Assembly: GCA_000733415.1 (NCBI GenBank)
Contig: KL662191.1
Coordinates: forward strand, 5,699,836-5,763,835
From: [Leptolyngbya] sp. JSC-1
Lineage (GTDB): Bacteria; Cyanobacteriota; Cyanobacteriia; Elainellales; Elainellaceae
Length of the DNA: 64,000 bases
Direction of reading: 5' to 3'
The translations under genes and the position numbers were made by a program. The notes beneath the pieces are model-generated. The model worked only from the letters and a program-made list of their open reading frames with translations. It did not search any database and was not told the origin of the DNA. This document shows, in pieces, positions 1-8,705 of this stretch (the stretch's first letter is position 1; every line of letters starts with the position of its first letter).

Positions 1-43
1 AAACGATTGATTCACGCTGATTTCACAGTATCGTGCTCACGAC

Positions 44-823
44 TTAGCCTTGCAACAAGGACTGCCCACCATCGATCCAGATTTCGGTTCCGGTAATATG
101 GCTGGCTGCATCTGACGCTAAAAACGCCACAAGCTGAGCCACCTGATCCGGGCTGCCCATTTGCCCCTCCGAAAGGGGAATCGCGCCTTCCGGAAACTCA
201 ACACGCGGGCGGATCTCGTCTAGATCATACTTGCGGGTTGTTTCAATAATGTTGGTGGCAATCGCGCCAGGACAAATCACATTGATACGGACATGATATT
301 TCGCTAACTCTAGCGCTACCATTTTGGTAAACGCAACTTGGGCTGCTTTAGAGCAGGCATAGGCAGTAGCCCCAGTGTTGCTAAACATACGGGTACCATT
401 CACCGAAGACGTGACGATAATTGAACCACCTTGTTGCTTCAAATAGGGAACTGCGTATTTTACAGTTAGGAAGGTGCCTGTTAGATTAACATTCAAAACT
501 GCATTCCAATCATCTAACTCTAGTTCTTCTACAGGTGCCCACACCCCATTAATTCCAGCATTTGCAAACACAATATCAAGCTTGCCCCATTTGTCTACAA
601 TATGATTGACGGCTTGCTGCATGGCACCAGCTTCGGATACATCAGCTGCAATGGGAATTGCTCTGCTCCACTGTTGCAGTTGGCTGGCAGCTTGTTCTAA
701 TCCTTCTGCATCGAGGTCAATGAGGCCCACATTGGCTCCCTGCTGCGTAAACAGCTTTGCGGTTGCAAAACCAATACCAGAGTTGCCACCTGTGATTAGC
801 GCTACTTTTCCGGCTAGCTGCAT
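44..823 (-). CDS. SDR-family NAD(P)-dependent oxidoreductase
   Basis: A 259-residue classical short-chain dehydrogenase/reductase, expected to be a soluble enzyme that oxidises or reduces an alcohol/ketone with NAD(P). The cofactor motif TGGNSGIG is at residues 11-18, NAG at 88-90, and the catalytic set is Ser140 with Tyr155 and Lys159 (YACSK). The C-terminal GTEIWIDGGQSL stretch is typical of the family. An acidic residue (Asp) after the second strand (GLIDLD) suggests NAD preference, which is inference. It is divergent from the GH31 gene with about 190 bp between the two starts. The substrate cannot be read from sequence. Confidence 0.93.
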   Translation of the reverse strand: MQLAGKVALITGGNSGIGFATAKLFTQQGANVGLIDLDAEGLEQAASQLQQWSRAIPIAADVSEAGAMQQAVNHIVDKWGKLDIVFANAGINGVWAPVEELELDDWNAVLNVNLTGTFLTVKYAVPYLKQQGGSIIVTSSVNGTRMFSNTGATAYACSKAAQVAFTKMVALELAKYHVRINVICPGAIATNIIETTRKYDLDEIRPRVEFPEGAIPLSEGQMGSPDQVAQLVAFLASDAASHITGTEIWIDGGQSLLQG

Positions 824-1015
824 AATTCCACGTTGCCTCTAGTCACTCCAATTCCATTTAAAGAGAAGCAACATTGGTGCAGAATCGCTCGCAGGAGAGA
901 GGCAACCAGTTTAGGAAGGCATTCTCTGGATAGAGATTGCAACTGCCAGCAGGGCTGGTATGGTAAAGCCAGGATAACGCCAGATATTTCGTCTAGAGCT
1001 AGTAGGGGAAATCTA

Positions 1016-3409
1016 ATGCCAGAGTTTTTGGGACAAATGCCGACCATCGCACCCGCGTGGACATCGATCAGCCGAATTCAGGACGTTGCGGTTGATCAAC
1101 AGGTAATTCATCTAACCGTTGTTAGCTCAGAGACTAGCTCAGATGGAAAAATAGACACAATATCAGCTCGGATGCAGCTCAGTTTGCTAGCTCCTAACCT
1201 GATTCGCGTCCGATTTAGCCCCACCGGAACCTTCTTGCCGCGCCGCTCTTGGGCTGTAACGACTGACGATGGCCACTGGGCGGCTTTTCCCTACGAGCTT
1301 CAAGACAGCCCAGAAAAGCTAGAAATTACCACTGAAAAGATGCGCCTCCGTCTAGACAAATCGACGGCAAAGCTCACCTGTTTTGATCAACAGCAGCGCC
1401 CGTTTGCCCAGGATATAGACTTGGGAATTGCCTGGCGACAGGAAACGATTGCCTGCTGGAAGCAAATTGAATCCGATGAACATTTTTACGGCTTTGGGGA
1501 ACGGACTGGCCTGCTGGATAAACTCGGCCAACGCCTGACCAATTGGACCACCGATTCGCTCGATTACCATGCCCTCACCGATGAAATGTATCAGGCGATT
1601 CCCTTTTTTATGGCGCTGCGGCCCCAGCTCGGCTACGGCATCTTTTTCAACACCACTTTCTGGAGTTGCTTTGACATGGGCGCAGAGCAATCGGGCATCT
1701 GGCGCATGGAAACCCACAGCAGCGAACTCGATTACTACATTATCTATGGTCCCGAGCCTGCGGCAATTCTCGAAACCTACACTGCCCTAACCGGACGCAT
1801 GCCACTACCGCCTCAATGGGCGATTGGCTATCATCAATGTCGCTGGAGCTATCGTTCCGAGCAAGAAGTCAGAGCATTAGCGGCTGAATTCCGCCAACGT
1901 TCCATTCCTTGTGATGTGATTCATCTTGATATCGATTACATGCATGGATTTCGAGTATTCACCTGGAATCCAGAACGCTTTCCCGATCCAGCTCAATTGC
2001 TTCATGACCTTAAGCAGGAGGGGTTCAGGATTGTAACCATTGTTGATCCGGGCGTCAAGTTTGAACCGGATACTAACTATGCTGTGCTGGAAACCGGGCT
2101 ACAGCAAAATTACTTTGTGCAGCATCGCGACGGCAAAATTTTTCATGGCTATGTCTGGCCAGATCGTGCCGTATTCCCCGACTTTATGCGGGCTGACGTG
2201 CGGCAGTGGTGGAGCGAATCCCATCGTGCCTTAACCGATGCGGGGGTCGCCGGAGTCTGGAACGATATGAACGAACCAGCCCTCAACGATCGGCCCTTTG
2301 GCGATCCGGGGGTAAAAATTCCGTTGCCGCTGGATGCGCCGCAAGGAACCGGAGCCGACCAAACCACCCATGCAGAAACACATAACCTATACGGCATGAT
2401 GATGGCCCGCGCCGCTGCCGAAGCGCTAGACCAACAGCGACCAAACCAACGCTCGTTTGTGTTGACCCGTTCGGGTTATGCCGGAATTCAACGCTGGTCA
2501 GCCGTGTGGACCGGAGACAATCACTCGCGCTGGGAATATCTGGAAATGTCGCTGCCAATGCTGTGCAATCTAGGGCTATCGGGTGTGGCCTTTGTGGGAG
2601 CCGATATTGGCGGTTTTGCTGGCAATGCTACTGCAGAGTTGTTTGCTCGTTGGATGCAGGTTGGGATGCTCTATCCGCTGATGCGTGCCCATTCGATTAT
2701 CAACAGTATGCAGCATGAGCCGTGGGTGTTCGGCGAACAGGTCGAGCAAATTTGCCGCCAATATATCGAACTGCGTTACCAGCTTTTACCCTATTTCTAT
2801 ACCCTGTTCTGGCAAGCTGCATCGACAGGAGCACCCATTTTGCGTCCCTTACTCTATGAGTTTCCTAATGATCTCCAAACCAGCCAAATGTATGACCAAG
2901 TGATGTTAGGCAGCTCGCTGATGGCAGCTCCAGTACTGCGTCCAGGCGTCACCCACCGAGCGGTTTACTTACCAGAAGGCACCTGGTTTGACTGGTGGAC
3001 AGGCGAAGAATTGCCGGGGAGAACGTCCATTTTGGCTGAGGCTCCCTTAGAGAAAATGCCGCTTTATGTCAAAGCTGGAGCTATTATTCCGCTAGCGCCG
3101 GTGCAGCAGCATGTCCAAGCCGCGCCAGTTAGTCAGTTGCGCATCAAGATCTGGCCAGGAACGGGGGCATGGACGCTATACGAAGACGATGGCGAAAGTT
3201 TTGACTATCGAACTGGTGCCTGGGCTACTACGACCTATAGAGTTCGCACTGAGGATGCCCAAACAATTGTTGAAATTGATCCGCGAATCGGACAGTGGCA
3301 ACCAGGTGAACGCACCGTCACTGTAGAGGTGGTTGGTATGGAAGAACAGCAGTTTAAGGATAGCGGTACAGCCCAGACACTAGTATTTGATGGCTTACTG
3401 AATAGCTGA
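1016..3409 (+). CDS. Glycoside hydrolase family 31 alpha-glucosidase
   Basis: A GH31 retaining alpha-glucosidase or related alpha-glycosidase of 797 residues. The signature GVWNDMNEP holds the nucleophile (Asp417 with this start), and TGDNHS holds the likely acid/base Asp501. The DIDYM and HIDIDYMHGFRVFTWNP region is also typical. The open frame extends upstream to 833, but I chose the ATG at 1016 because AGGGGA sits 7 nt before it and the upstream 61 residues do not resemble the family. There is no signal peptide with this start, so it is probably cytoplasmic and acts on maltose, maltodextrins or glycogen breakdown products. Substrate is inferred. Confidence 0.94.
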   Translation: MPEFLGQMPTIAPAWTSISRIQDVAVDQQVIHLTVVSSETSSDGKIDTISARMQLSLLAPNLIRVRFSPTGTFLPRRSWAVTTDDGHWAAFPYELQDSPEKLEITTEKMRLRLDKSTAKLTCFDQQQRPFAQDIDLGIAWRQETIACWKQIESDEHFYGFGERTGLLDKLGQRLTNWTTDSLDYHALTDEMYQAIPFFMALRPQLGYGIFFNTTFWSCFDMGAEQSGIWRMETHSSELDYYIIYGPEPAAILETYTALTGRMPLPPQWAIGYHQCRWSYRSEQEVRALAAEFRQRSIPCDVIHLDIDYMHGFRVFTWNPERFPDPAQLLHDLKQEGFRIVTIVDPGVKFEPDTNYAVLETGLQQNYFVQHRDGKIFHGYVWPDRAVFPDFMRADVRQWWSESHRALTDAGVAGVWNDMNEPALNDRPFGDPGVKIPLPLDAPQGTGADQTTHAETHNLYGMMMARAAAEALDQQRPNQRSFVLTRSGYAGIQRWSAVWTGDNHSRWEYLEMSLPMLCNLGLSGVAFVGADIGGFAGNATAELFARWMQVGMLYPLMRAHSIINSMQHEPWVFGEQVEQICRQYIELRYQLLPYFYTLFWQAASTGAPILRPLLYEFPNDLQTSQMYDQVMLGSSLMAAPVLRPGVTHRAVYLPEGTWFDWWTGEELPGRTSILAEAPLEKMPLYVKAGAIIPLAPVQQHVQAAPVSQLRIKIWPGTGAWTLYEDDGESFDYRTGAWATTTYRVRTEDAQTIVEIDPRIGQWQPGERTVTVEVVGMEEQQFKDSGTAQTLVFDGLLNS

Positions 3410-3480
3410 TTTGGCGTTCATCAACTGTAGGAACAGGAGTCAGAAGTTAGCATATCTCCTGACTTCTAACTTCTCGCTCC

Positions 3481-3678
3481 TTACCTCACTAACACAGTCA
3501 TGTATTTGCCTTCCAAGGGGGCAGGAATCAGAGGTGTAAATCGGGTACGGTCACTGGCAATCTGCTTGACGGTAAACTCGTTCATCTGGTGAATCACCTG
3601 GTCCCGTGTGCTGATAATCCAGATCTGCACTCGCTCGTCACAAGGAGTCTTCAACAGTGCGTTGAACTCAGTGGTCAT
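3481..3678 (-). CDS. Small conserved hypothetical protein, 65 aa
   Basis: A 65-residue soluble protein without a recognised domain. The sequence is balanced in composition and looks coding, with a GAGG ribosome-binding site 8 nt before the ATG. It resembles small cyanobacterial proteins of unknown function, but I cannot assign a family. The gene is preceded by a roughly 210-nt structured leader (3687-3893) that can sequester this same ribosome-binding site, so expression is likely controlled at translation initiation. It is convergent with the GH31 gene, 71 bp away. Confidence 0.6.
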   Translation of the reverse strand: MTTEFNALLKTPCDERVQIWIISTRDQVIHQMNEFTVKQIASDRTRFTPLIPAPLEGKYMTVLVR

Positions 3679-3686
3679 TGTTATAA

Positions 3687-3893
3687 CCTCGCTGATGAAG
3701 TTGGAAGAAATGGCTTAAGGCAGTTTGCCCTAACTACTGGGGGACATCAGCGAGGCTGCTAATTGATCTTGTACAATCAACACAGCCTCACCTCCTGCCT
3801 GCTACAGGAAGTTAGGTTAGCTGGTCCACGGGTGCTGCTAATACTCTGGATCAACGCCCTGAGCCTTAGGTTCTAGTACCATCTTCAGCAGGC
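3687..3893 (-). promoter_or_regulatory. Structured 5' leader with competing RBS-sequestering helix
   Basis: Read on the minus strand. A 7-bp stem (3887-3893 with 3797-3803) encloses three potential hairpins, like an aptamer domain. A second hairpin pairs 3783-3789 with 3752-3758 (7 bp) and 3776-3780 with 3763-3767 (5 bp). The segment 3745-3755 is also a perfect 11-bp complement of 3687-3697, which contains the GAGG ribosome-binding site of the 65-aa gene. Both pairings use 3752-3755, so they exclude each other. This is the architecture of an RBS-sequestering switch. No known riboswitch consensus was recognised; the pairings were found by eye. Confidence 0.55.
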
Positions 3894-4128
3894 GAGTCGA
3901 AACCCCTTATTTTGTCCTCCATCGCTTCCACAGGTTTAGAACCCTACCTGATTCACAACTACCTACTTAGCGTTAGCGGGGCAGCGCCGGAGGTGCCGAA
4001 GGCAGAGGGGTCGTTCCTGCAAATCAACCAGAGTTGGATAGCTGATTGTCCAACTCGGTCAATTGAAATGGCAGCCCAACTGACTTGGCCGCAAGAGCAC
4101 CTCAATAAAACAACAAAATGTCGCTGGC

Positions 4129-4545
4129 TTACGGCACAATCAGCACCGGACAGGGCGACAGGTTGATCACCCGATTCGTGACGCTTTCTGCCACACCTTC
4201 ATCGGTGAGGCCCAGACCCCGGCAGCCCATGATGATCAGGTCGGCGTTCAGTTCGTCGGCCACATCGCAGATGATAAAGGCGGGTTTGCCTTCCCGTTCC
4301 ACAATTTCGGCCTCAATCCCTTGCTCGCGGAAGAGAGCTTTGGCATCGGCCAGTAGTTCGGCAATGGCGTCCGGCGAAGTCATCGTGCGCTCGGCAGCGG
4401 AGGTGGGTGGCGTTTCCTGCGGTGATTCCACCACCGATAGAATGATCAATTTGCTCTGATAGGTTTTGACCACATTGGCAACCGTATCAACCGCCTCACG
4501 CGATTCTCGGCTCTGGTCGATTGGAAACAGCACAGTCTTAAACAT
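4129..4545 (-). CDS. Universal stress protein (UspA family)
   Basis: A 138-residue single-domain universal stress protein. It starts MFKTVLFPIDQSRES, has the internal Asp of the first strand, and ends with the ATP-binding type motif MGCRGLGLTDEGVAESVTNRVINLSP, near the family G-2x-G-9x-G-(S/T) pattern. Such proteins are cytoplasmic and bind ATP or AMP in stress responses. An upstream ATG at 4563 is in frame, but I chose 4545 because GAGG is spaced 6 nt from it and family members begin this way. It is transcribed away from pgk. Confidence 0.92.
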   Translation of the reverse strand: MFKTVLFPIDQSRESREAVDTVANVVKTYQSKLIILSVVESPQETPPTSAAERTMTSPDAIAELLADAKALFREQGIEAEIVEREGKPAFIICDVADELNADLIIMGCRGLGLTDEGVAESVTNRVINLSPCPVLIVP

Positions 4546-4795
4546 GGCATGCCTCACCAACAAACAAGGCTAGAAACATCGAGTTTTACCCACAAATGAA
4601 GCTGAACAAATCAGTCCTGTTAATACCTTATCGTTGATTTTTGCCCCTCATGCCTGATCCTTCATGCTTTCTTAGCGTGCTGGGCTACAGATTTTTCTGA
4701 AAATCTCTGTAAGGAATAGCCGCAGCCGATTCCAAGAATGATCCCTCTTCCCATACAATAACCAATAGGTAAAAAGACTCATCCAGGGGGTTCTT

Positions 4796-6001
4796 GTGGC
4801 AAAAAAATCTGTAGCAAATTTGTCGGCAGCCGATCTATCCGGTAAGCGAGTCCTCGTGCGCGTAGACTTCAACGTACCGCTAGACGAGCAGGGCAACATT
4901 ACGGATGACACGCGCATCCGGGCTGCCTTACCGACGATTCAGGATCTCACCTCTAAGGGCGCTAAGGTGATTTTGACCAGTCACTTTGGTCGTCCCAAAG
5001 GCAAGGTGGTAGACAGCATGCGGCTGACGCCCGTCGCTAACCGTTTGTCGGAACTGTTGGGCCAGCCGGTAATCAAAACCGATGACTGCATTGGCGATGA
5101 GGTCGCGAGTGCAGTGGCGGGAATGCAAAACGGTCAGGTAGCGCTGCTGGAAAACGTGCGCTTCTATGCCGAAGAAGAAGCCAATGACCCTGAATTTGCT
5201 AAAAAGCTGGCGTCCGTGGCCGATCTCTATGTCAACGATGCGTTTGGTACGGCTCACCGCGCCCATGCTTCTACAGAAGGCGTCACCCACTACCTGAAGC
5301 CCTCCGTAGCGGGTTACCTGATTGAAAAAGAACTGCAGTATTTGCAGAGTGCGATTGAAAATCCCCAGCGTCCGTTGGCGGCGATTATTGGCGGCTCGAA
5401 AGTCTCCAGCAAAATTACTGTGATTGAAACGCTGCTAGAAAAAGTAGACAAGCTGCTGATCGGCGGCGGCATGATCTTTACCTTCTACAAGGCACGAGGT
5501 CTGAGCGTCGGCAACTCGCTGGTGGAAGATGAATTCCTCGATCTGGCTAAGTCGCTGGAAATTAAGGCGAAGGAAAAAGGCGTGGACCTGCTGCTGCCTA
5601 CCGATGTGGTGCTGGCCGATAAGTTCGACAAAGACGCCAATACCCAAACCGTCAGCGTGGAGGCAATTCCCGATGGCTGGATGGGACTGGATATCGGTCC
5701 CGATTCGGTGAAGGTGTTCCAAAACGCGCTGGCCGACTGCAAAACCGTAATCTGGAACGGTCCGATGGGCGTGTTCGAGTTCGACAAATTCGCCAAAGGC
5801 ACCGAAGCCATTGCCCGCACCCTGGCTGACCTGACCAAGACCGGCACCACTACGATCATCGGTGGCGGTGATTCGGTGGCAGCTGTAGAGAAGGTGGGCG
5901 TTGCCGACCAGATGAGCCACATCTCGACCGGCGGTGGAGCTAGCCTGGAACTGCTAGAAGGCAAAGTGCTGCCCGGTATTGCGGCTTTGGACGAGGCTTA
6001 G
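4796..6001 (+). CDS. pgk: Phosphoglycerate kinase
   Basis: A 401-residue phosphoglycerate kinase that interconverts 1,3-bisphosphoglycerate and 3-phosphoglycerate in the Calvin cycle and glycolysis. The N-terminal RVDFNVPLD, the SHFGRPKGK motif, the hinge region VNDAFGTAHRAHAST and the C-terminal nucleotide loop GGGDSVAAVEK are all present, and the length is standard. Translation starts with GTG (GTG-GCA-AAA-AAA), preceded by AGGGGG at a good distance. It is monocistronic here. The 213-bp spacer that follows holds two perfect C/G hairpins that may end transcription. Confidence 0.98.
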   Translation: MAKKSVANLSAADLSGKRVLVRVDFNVPLDEQGNITDDTRIRAALPTIQDLTSKGAKVILTSHFGRPKGKVVDSMRLTPVANRLSELLGQPVIKTDDCIGDEVASAVAGMQNGQVALLENVRFYAEEEANDPEFAKKLASVADLYVNDAFGTAHRAHASTEGVTHYLKPSVAGYLIEKELQYLQSAIENPQRPLAAIIGGSKVSSKITVIETLLEKVDKLLIGGGMIFTFYKARGLSVGNSLVEDEFLDLAKSLEIKAKEKGVDLLLPTDVVLADKFDKDANTQTVSVEAIPDGWMGLDIGPDSVKVFQNALADCKTVIWNGPMGVFEFDKFAKGTEAIARTLADLTKTGTTTIIGGGDSVAAVEKVGVADQMSHISTGGGASLELLEGKVLPGIAALDEA

Positions 6002-6049
6002 GGTGGTTCTGTAGGAGTATCAGTATCACAAGTTGATGTTCCCCTCTAG

Positions 6050-6132
6050 CCCCCCTTAGCAAGGGGGGAACCGAACCGAAAGTGCTTGAAGACTCTCTTT
6101 AAATCATTTAGAAGTCCCCCTTTTTAAGGGGG
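6050..6132. repeat. Paired C-run/G-run hairpins of a dispersed type
   Basis: Two hairpins follow pgk: CCCCCCTT/AAGGGGGG (6050-6057 with 6061-6068) and CCCCCTT/AAGGGGG (6116-6122 with 6126-6132). Similar C-run/G-run inverted sequences recur near 6594-6650 and 31840-31880, so this is a dispersed intergenic element. It may act as a transcription terminator in either direction. Confidence 0.5.
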
Positions 6133-6214
6133 CTTTGGGGGGATCGGCCCTGCCATCCTGATAGCGAATGCTTTATCCTAGTCAGAATCTGGGAGTTTAA
6201 GAGAAGTTTGCCTC

Positions 6215-6487
6215 ATGGTATTTATCCGACTCAATGAACACCTCACAGTGAACACGGAATATATTGTCAAGGTGAAGTGGAAAGTCAGCGGCGAAGATGA
6301 TGAACTGTCGGCGTCGGTATTCCTGACGGGCAACGACAAAAACGAAGTGGTAGCTGTCAAAGGAGAGCCGGCCTACAAGCTGTGGGACATCTTCCATGCC
6401 AACGAGGAATATCCCCACGGTCAGCTCCACGATAAGCGCGATGTGCTGCCTTCATCGGTAACGCGACGGCTGCGACGAGAATGGTAG
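6215..6487 (+). CDS. Conserved hypothetical protein, 90 aa
   Basis: A 90-residue soluble protein rich in charged residues (SGEDDELSASVFLTGNDKNEVVAVKGEPAYKLWDIF), ending in a basic tail RRLRREW. The beta-strand-like N-terminus and codon use support a real gene. No recognised domain or signal peptide. It is convergent with fabD and followed by a hairpin terminator at 6538-6569. Function unknown. Confidence 0.75.
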   Translation: MVFIRLNEHLTVNTEYIVKVKWKVSGEDDELSASVFLTGNDKNEVVAVKGEPAYKLWDIFHANEEYPHGQLHDKRDVLPSSVTRRLRREW

Positions 6488-6537
6488 CTTGTTTTTGAGG
6501 CCAATCTAGATAAAACAACAATCTAGATAAAGCAAAA

Positions 6538-6569
6538 GGACTGAGCCGCGTTGCCCAGTCCGCTTTTTT
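6538..6569. terminator. Bidirectional intrinsic terminator between 90-aa gene and fabD
   Basis: Stem GGACTG (6538-6543) with CAGTCC (6556-6561) around a 12-nt loop, followed by a T run at 6564-6569 on the plus strand and preceded by AAAA (T run on the minus strand). It sits between two convergent genes. Confidence 0.7.
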
Positions 6570-6645
6570 GTGTAATTCCTGTTTGCTAGACAAACCCCTC
6601 CTTCCGGCAGCTCTCCTTAGCAAGGGAGGATGGGTGGGGTCAGAT

Positions 6646-7554
6646 CTAAGCCACCGGAGCCGGTGTAGGCAATTCCGACAGCGTGCTGACATTCACCAAC
6701 GCTAGCGTCGGGCAGGTGCGCTTAATAATGCCGGTCAATACCTTGCCGGGTCCAACTTCAACGACTCGCTCGATGCCCGCCTCAGGCATTTGCAAGCTAA
6801 TCTCGCGCCAACGAACCGAACCTGTCATTTGGCGATTGAGGCGGTCCTTCAGCACTTCGGCATCAGTGGCTGGCGTTGGATCTACGTTCGAGAGCACGGG
6901 TACGCGGGCTGAACGAAACTCGACCTGATCCAGCACTTCTTGAAAGTCAGCGGCAGCTCCGGCCATCAGAGGCGAATGAAAGGCACCGCTGACATTGAGC
7001 TTCACGGCTCGCTTGGCTTTGACATTGGCGAGAATCGCATCTACGGCTTCGATAGAGCCAGAGATCACTACCTGACCGGCGTTGTTGTCATTAGCTAGCA
7101 CCACATCCGGGGTTTGGGCAATTTGCTGCTCCAACTGCTCACGGTCGAATCCTAGCAAAGCAGCCATGACGCCTTCCGAAGCGGCATCCATCAGCTCGGC
7201 CCGTCGCTTGACTAGGCGCAATCCCGACTCGAAGTCAAATACACCGGCCACGTAAAGGGCTACATATTCGCCCAGGCTATGGCCTGCCACCAAATCCGGC
7301 TGCTCGCCGTGGTCCCGCATCAAGTCGGCCAAAATGCATTCGATCACATAGAGGCAGGGCTGGGTGTAAAGCGTTCTCGATACTTTATCGTCCAGGTTTT
7401 GACAGATTTCCGGCACCGACCAGCCCAAAATTTGCTCGGCTTGCTGGAACTTGGCTTGCGCAGCGGCAAGATTGTACAAATCCGCTCCCATCCCAATCGC
7501 CTGCGAACCTTGTCCTGGAAAAACCCATGCTGTTTTTGTCATGAATCCATTCAC
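6646..7554 (-). CDS. fabD: Malonyl-CoA:ACP transacylase
   Basis: Loads malonyl from CoA onto acyl carrier protein for fatty-acid elongation. The family start MTKTAWVFPGQGSQ, the nucleophile motif GHSLGEY (Ser93 in this frame), the GAFHSPLM histidine and the C-terminal VEVGPGKVLTGIIKRT are all visible. Two starts are possible: 7554 (AGGAG only 3 nt away) or 7542 (MTKTAW, AGGAG 11 nt away). Family comparison favours 7542. It is the last gene of the plsX-fabH-fabD cluster, 152 nt after fabH; plsC, which often follows in cyanobacteria, is not here. Confidence 0.97.
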   Translation of the reverse strand: MNGFMTKTAWVFPGQGSQAIGMGADLYNLAAAQAKFQQAEQILGWSVPEICQNLDDKVSRTLYTQPCLYVIECILADLMRDHGEQPDLVAGHSLGEYVALYVAGVFDFESGLRLVKRRAELMDAASEGVMAALLGFDREQLEQQIAQTPDVVLANDNNAGQVVISGSIEAVDAILANVKAKRAVKLNVSGAFHSPLMAGAAADFQEVLDQVEFRSARVPVLSNVDPTPATDAEVLKDRLNRQMTGSVRWREISLQMPEAGIERVVEVGPGKVLTGIIKRTCPTLALVNVSTLSELPTPAPVA

Positions 7555-7706
7555 TCCTAACGTTTCACCCTGTGTGTTGATCTTGCGTCTGTGTTGATTT
7601 TGCGTCTGTTATCGGTTGAAGGCATCAGCCTTTCGGTCCTATCTAGAACACTCGTCAAAGCTTTGGAGTTCCAAAACCAAGCAGTTTCCGCATAGGTAAC
7701 TAGCGC

Positions 7707-8705
7707 CTAGCCCCACTTAAAAATGGCTGCGCCCCAGGTCAAACCCGCACCGAAACCGGCTGCCGCAATCACATCACCGGGTTTTACGTGACCTGCACGC
7801 ACCACCTCATCCAGCGCCAAGGGAATCGACGCTGCTGAGGTATTTCCATATTTTCCCATGTTACTGATCACTTTATGAGCAGGAATACCTAGTCTTTCTG
7901 CCACGGCATCCAAAATTCGTTGATTCGCCTGATGCAGCAGCAGCCAGTCTATCTGCTCAACCGTAAGCTGGGAGCGAAATAGCGCCTTTTCAATCACCTC
8001 TGGAACTTTCTTCACGGCAAACCGATACACCTCCTGCCCGTTCATCTGAATCGGTTGGAATGTACCTTGACCGACGTGGATGTCATTCACCAGTTCCCGT
8101 GGCTGAGGCTGAAAGGCGAGCGTCAGACATTCATTGCGGCTGCCGTCGCTGCGAATCTCAAAGCCCAAAAACCGATCCGACTCAGCCGCCTGCATCACCA
8201 TCGCGCCAGCCCCATCGCCAAACAGCACACAAGTGCGGCGATCGGTCCAGTCTACCCAGCGGGACAGCACATCTGCGCCAATCAAGAGGATGTTTTGGTA
8301 GGTGCCGGTCCGGATAAACTGGGAGGCCGTCACCATGGCAAAGATGAAGCCGGAACAGGCGGCGGTCAAATCAAAGGCGGCGGCTTTCGTGGCACCCAGT
8401 TCGGCTTGGATCTGGCTAGCGCTGCCAAACAAATCATCGGCAGTTGAGGTCGCCAGGATGATCAAATCCAGATCGGTGGCGGCCAGTCCGGCCATATCGA
8501 GGGCATTTTGGGCGGCCTGGGTGGCGAGGGTGCGTAGTGATTCGGTGGGGGCAGCCAAGCGCCGCTGACGAATGCCGGTACGGGAGGCGATCCACTCATC
8601 CGAGGTTTCAACGAGTTGGCTCATGCCGGTGTTGTCTAACCAAGCAGCGGGAACAGCAGAGCCGCACCCGGTCATGGCGATGCCGATTCCTGATTCCTGT
8701 AACAT
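7707..8705 (-). CDS. fabH: Beta-ketoacyl-ACP synthase III
   Basis: Initiates type II fatty-acid synthesis by condensing acetyl-CoA with malonyl-ACP. The 332-residue thiolase-fold protein has the catalytic Cys117 in TAACSGF, the histidine in LLHQANQRI and the asparagine in GKYGNTSAAS, plus the substrate-specificity region DEWIASRTGIRQR. The ATG shares one base with the plsX stop codon (TAATG), so the two genes are translationally coupled. Cytoplasmic. Confidence 0.98.
   Translation of the reverse strand: MLQESGIGIAMTGCGSAVPAAWLDNTGMSQLVETSDEWIASRTGIRQRRLAAPTESLRTLATQAAQNALDMAGLAATDLDLIILATSTADDLFGSASQIQAELGATKAAAFDLTAACSGFIFAMVTASQFIRTGTYQNILLIGADVLSRWVDWTDRRTCVLFGDGAGAMVMQAAESDRFLGFEIRSDGSRNECLTLAFQPQPRELVNDIHVGQGTFQPIQMNGQEVYRFAVKKVPEVIEKALFRSQLTVEQIDWLLLHQANQRILDAVAERLGIPAHKVISNMGKYGNTSAASIPLALDEVVRAGHVKPGDVIAAAGFGAGLTWGAAIFKWG

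Noticed and set aside
3797..3893. Possible M-box magnesium riboswitch on the plus strand (GTTAGGT, CTGCT and ACGCC pieces)
   Set aside because: Only short scattered pieces agree, the closing helix does not match, and no suitable gene follows on the plus strand.
3912..4166. 84-aa ORF upstream of the universal stress protein gene
   Set aside because: It is antisense to the usp 3' end, contains a GC-rich repeat-like block, has no ribosome-binding site and no protein-like pattern.
5435..5964. Two long antisense ORFs inside pgk
   Set aside because: They are shadows of the strongly biased pgk codons; the products have no protein-like features.
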